From contig OY282420.1 in the NCBI GenBank assembly GCA_958295955.1, positions 1,874,435 to 1,938,434 on the forward strand: 64,000 bases of DNA, given 5' to 3'. The notes under the pieces were generated by a model. It was not told the DNA's origin, searched no databases, and was given only the letters and a program-made list of their open reading frames with translations. Origin of the DNA: an uncultured Bryobacterales bacterium. GTDB lineage: Bacteria > Acidobacteriota > Terriglobia > Bryobacterales > UBA6623. A program made the translations under genes and the position numbers. Positions 61,670 through 64,000 of the stretch are shown in pieces; position 1 is the stretch's first letter; each line of letters starts with the position of its first letter.

Positions 61670-62794
61670 ATGCCACGTTTGCAAGACACCCCCGGGGAGG
61701 CTGCGTTCCGCGAACGGCTGCGCGGCTGGCTCTCCGCGAACGCCCCGAAAATCGAAGGCCGCGATGTCGGCGCCCTCAAAGCCTGGCAAAAGAAACTTTT
61801 CGATGCCGGCTGGCTCGGCTTGAACTGGCCGCGGGAATACGGCGGGCAAGGCGCCTCTTTCCGCGAGCAGGTCGTTTACAACGAAGAAGTCATCCGCGCC
61901 CAAACGCCCGCGCCGATCAACGGCATCGGCCTGATGATCGTCGGCCCGACGCTTATCGCCGTCGGCAGCGAAGAACAAAAGCGACGCTATCTGGCGCCTA
62001 TCCTCTCCGCCGAAGAAATCTGGTGCCAAGGCTTTTCCGAACCCAACGCCGGTTCCGACCTGGCGGGGCTGCAAACGCGCGCCGTCTCCGACGGAGACGA
62101 CTACGTCATCACCGGACAGAAAATCTGGACCTCGAACTCGCGGATCGCCGACTTCATCTTTCTGCTCGTGCGCACCGCTCCCGACGCGCCCCGCCACAAG
62201 GGCATTACCGCCTTGATCGTCGATATGAAATCGCCCGGCGTCAGCGTCAAGCCGCTGCGGCAAATCACCGGCGACGCCGAGTTCGGCGAGGTTTTCTTCG
62301 ATGAGGTGCGGGTTCCGCAAGCCAACCGGATAGGCGAAGAGAACAACGGCTGGATCGTGGCGATGAAGACCTTCACCCGCGAACGCGCCAACATCTCCGT
62401 TTCCACCAGTGTCCGCCTCCAGCAGCAATGCGGCAACCTGCTCTCCGCCGTCAGGGGCCGCGACATCCCTGTCGACCCCCAATTCCGGCGTGAGGCCGCG
62501 CGGGCGTATCTCGACAGCGAATGCCTCCAGCTCACCTGCGAGCGTCTATCCGAGCAGCTTTTCGGCTTCGAGTCCTCGCTGGTCAAGATCGTCGGCTCGG
62601 AAGTCAACCAGCGCCTCCAGGAACTCGGCTTGAGCATGCTCGGCCCCGATGCGCCGCTGGTTCCGGACGGCGATTTCGAGAAGACTTGGCAATTCGGCTT
62701 TCTGCGCTCGCGCGGCAACACGATCGAAGGGGGCACCTCCGAGATTCTGCGCAGCATCGTAGCCGAGCGCATCTTGGGACTGCCGCGCAAGTAA
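61670..62794 (+). CDS. Acyl-CoA dehydrogenase
   Basis: A 374-aa FAD-dependent acyl-CoA dehydrogenase that introduces the alpha-beta double bond in an acyl-CoA. It has the conserved WCQGFSEPNAGSDLAGLQTRA and the FAD-binding GQKIWTSNSRIADFIFLLVRT. The C-terminal FLRSRGNTIEGGTSEILRSIVAERILGLPRK is also typical of the family. The EGGTSEI context matches the subgroup that acts on branched or complex (for example steroid-like) acyl-CoAs, where partner subunits are common. No electron-transfer flavoprotein gene is adjacent; the substrate is unknown. Confidence 0.92.
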   Translation: MPRLQDTPGEAAFRERLRGWLSANAPKIEGRDVGALKAWQKKLFDAGWLGLNWPREYGGQGASFREQVVYNEEVIRAQTPAPINGIGLMIVGPTLIAVGSEEQKRRYLAPILSAEEIWCQGFSEPNAGSDLAGLQTRAVSDGDDYVITGQKIWTSNSRIADFIFLLVRTAPDAPRHKGITALIVDMKSPGVSVKPLRQITGDAEFGEVFFDEVRVPQANRIGEENNGWIVAMKTFTRERANISVSTSVRLQQQCGNLLSAVRGRDIPVDPQFRREAARAYLDSECLQLTCERLSEQLFGFESSLVKIVGSEVNQRLQELGLSMLGPDAPLVPDGDFEKTWQFGFLRSRGNTIEGGTSEILRSIVAERILGLPRK

Positions 62795-62845
62795 AATAGG
62801 CCCGAGCGCCCCAGGCCGGTTATTCGCTTTTGGCGGCGGCCCTGC

Positions 62846-62851
62846 TATACT
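62846..62851 (+). promoter_or_regulatory. -10 box TATACT before the S41 protease gene
   Basis: TATACT (five of six matches) lies 30 nt before the ATG at 62882, in the short gap after the acyl-CoA dehydrogenase gene. A G+C-rich hairpin (GCCCGG around ACGG, then CCGGGC) follows before the start codon. Confidence 0.45.
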
Positions 62852-62881
62852 GATGGCGCCCGGACGGCCGGGCTTCCAGCG

Positions 62882-64000
62882 ATGAAAATAAACGGACGCC
62901 GCTTCCGGCTCGGATGCCTTTTCGCTTCGGTATGCGCTCTTGCCCTTGCGCTCGGAGGCGCCGGCGGGCGGGCCGCCCCGCGGACGGACGGCGACCGGGT
63001 CGACGAAAGCTTGCGCAAGTTTACGCATGTCCTGGGAATCATCGAAAACAACTACGCCGACGAGGTCGAGTCCGCCAAGGCCATCTATCACGGCGCGATT
63101 CCGCAAATGCTGCGCGTTCTCGATCCGCATTCGTCGTTCTTCGATCCCGAGGCGTTCAAGCAGCTTCGCGACGATCAAAAAGGGCGCTATGCGGGCGTCG
63201 GCATGCAAATCGGCAACCGCAACGGCGGAACCGTCGTCATCGCGCCCTTCCCGCGCACTCCGGCCTATCGAGCCGGCTTGCGCCCCGGCGATGTCATTGT
63301 CGAAGTCGATAAAAACAATGTGGAAGACATGACGGTCGGCGAGGTTGCCGACCGCCTCCGCGGACCGGCCGATACCGAGGTCCTGATCGGGGTCGAGCGC
63401 CGGGGCCTCGATGAGATGCTCGAGTTCGCCGTGGTGCGCGCCGAAATACCCAGGCCCAGCATTCCGACGGCGTTCCAAATCGAGCCGGGGGTCGGTTTTA
63501 TCAGGATCGACACCTTCAACGAAAACACCGGCCGCGAGCTCGATGCAGCCTTGGCGAAGCTCGACGCCGCGAACCTGCAAGGCGTCATCCTCGACATGCG
63601 GGAAAACCGCGGCGGCCTGCTCAGCGAGGGCGTGCGGGTTTCGGACCGCTTTCTGGAAAAAGGCCAGACGATCGTATCGCATCACGGCCGCGCTTCCCAA
63701 GAGCGCAACTACACGGTGCGCAAGGGCAACGGCGGCAGGAAATTTCCGATGGTGGTGATGGTCAACTGCAATTCCGCCTCGGCCTCGGAAATCGTCGCCG
63801 GCGCCATGCAAGACCACGACCGCGCGCTCGTCGTGGGGCACAGCACATTCGGCAAGGGTCTGGTGCAGACCGTCTATGAGCTTCCGGAGACGTCGGGGCT
63901 GGCGCTGACGACGGCGCGCTATTACACGCCCAGCGGCCGCCTCATCCAGCGCCGCTACGACGGCGTTTCGATGATCGACTACTACAACAATCCCTGCAGT
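62882..64000 (+). CDS. S41-family C-terminal processing protease (CtpA-like), 3' end outside window
   Basis: The frame is open from ATG 62882 to the window end (373 codons) and lacks its stop. An N-terminal hydrophobic signal (LGCLFASVCALALALGGAGG) is followed by a helical region with DPHSSFFDPE (about residues 82-91). A PDZ domain comes next (PAYRAGLRPGDVIVEVD). The protease core has GVILDMRENRGGLLSEGV, the nucleophile in NSASASEIVAGAM, and Lys in GHSTFGKGLVQT, forming the Ser-Lys dyad. Such proteases trim exported proteins in the periplasm. Confidence 0.92.
   Translation, partial: MKINGRRFRLGCLFASVCALALALGGAGGRAAPRTDGDRVDESLRKFTHVLGIIENNYADEVESAKAIYHGAIPQMLRVLDPHSSFFDPEAFKQLRDDQKGRYAGVGMQIGNRNGGTVVIAPFPRTPAYRAGLRPGDVIVEVDKNNVEDMTVGEVADRLRGPADTEVLIGVERRGLDEMLEFAVVRAEIPRPSIPTAFQIEPGVGFIRIDTFNENTGRELDAALAKLDAANLQGVILDMRENRGGLLSEGVRVSDRFLEKGQTIVSHHGRASQERNYTVRKGNGGRKFPMVVMVNCNSASASEIVAGAMQDHDRALVVGHSTFGKGLVQTVYELPETSGLALTTARYYTPSGRLIQRRYDGVSMIDYYNNPCS

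Overview
The window is a G+C-rich bacterial chromosome segment. The gene content points to Acidobacteriota, possibly a Solibacteres/Bryobacter-like lineage: an Oar-like TonB receptor with a carboxypeptidase-type N-terminal domain, several NHL/SMP-30-like secreted proteins, two sulfatases, a DUF1080 protein, an MqnD-like menaquinone gene, an EgtB/EgtD pair and a selenoprotein redoxin. The assignment is inferred from gene content alone; there is no rRNA here.

Layout. 1-15.6 kb is mostly core and secreted functions: a partial NHL-repeat protein with a heptanucleotide array upstream, egtB-egtD (ergothioneine), tRNA-Ser(UGA), two SDR oxidoreductases, an ankyrin lipoprotein, a GAF-PP2C phosphatase, aroA, a serine hydrolase, an NHL/S55-peptidase operon and a sulfatase. 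15.8-24.4 kb is a visibly less G+C-rich three-gene minus-strand operon with 19-nt and 4-nt overlaps: a protein with a long disordered region, a 315-aa unknown protein and a 1858-aa DEAH helicase with a DUF1998-type C-terminus. I regard it as a candidate anti-phage system related to, but not matching, Druantia/DISARM. 24.6-47 kb returns to housekeeping and secreted genes: sulfatase, murA, a Fe-S scaffold-like gene, a DUF255 protein, a metallo-beta-lactamase, HEAT repeats, mqnD-like, a TonB receptor with strong promoter and terminator, an addB/addA-like recombination pair, and ribH-nusB.

At 45.96-47.0 kb a redoxin gene carries an in-frame UGA at its active site. A 7-bp hairpin with a GUU loop follows at the spacing of a bacterial SECIS element, so it is read here as a selenoprotein with a UxxC motif fused to a DsbD-alpha-like domain. 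Immediately beyond it, tRNA-Ser(GGA) abuts an accessory island (47.2-54.7 kb). The island holds a GmrSD-type DUF262/HNH protein ending in a HEPN-like RNGIRH motif, a Phd/VapC toxin-antitoxin pair with a palindromic operator, an internally deleted copy of the same antitoxin about 2 kb away, and two zinc-ribbon proteins that share duplicated 5' ends.

54.7-64 kb holds a DUF1080 hydrolase, an F1-only ATP synthase operon (atpHAGDC, no F0 genes), a zinc-ribbon/RDD membrane protein, an acyl-CoA dehydrogenase and the start of an S41 (CtpA-like) protease that runs off the end. Many plus-strand genes have a -10-like hexamer only a few nucleotides before the start codon, suggesting leaderless or very short-leader mRNAs.
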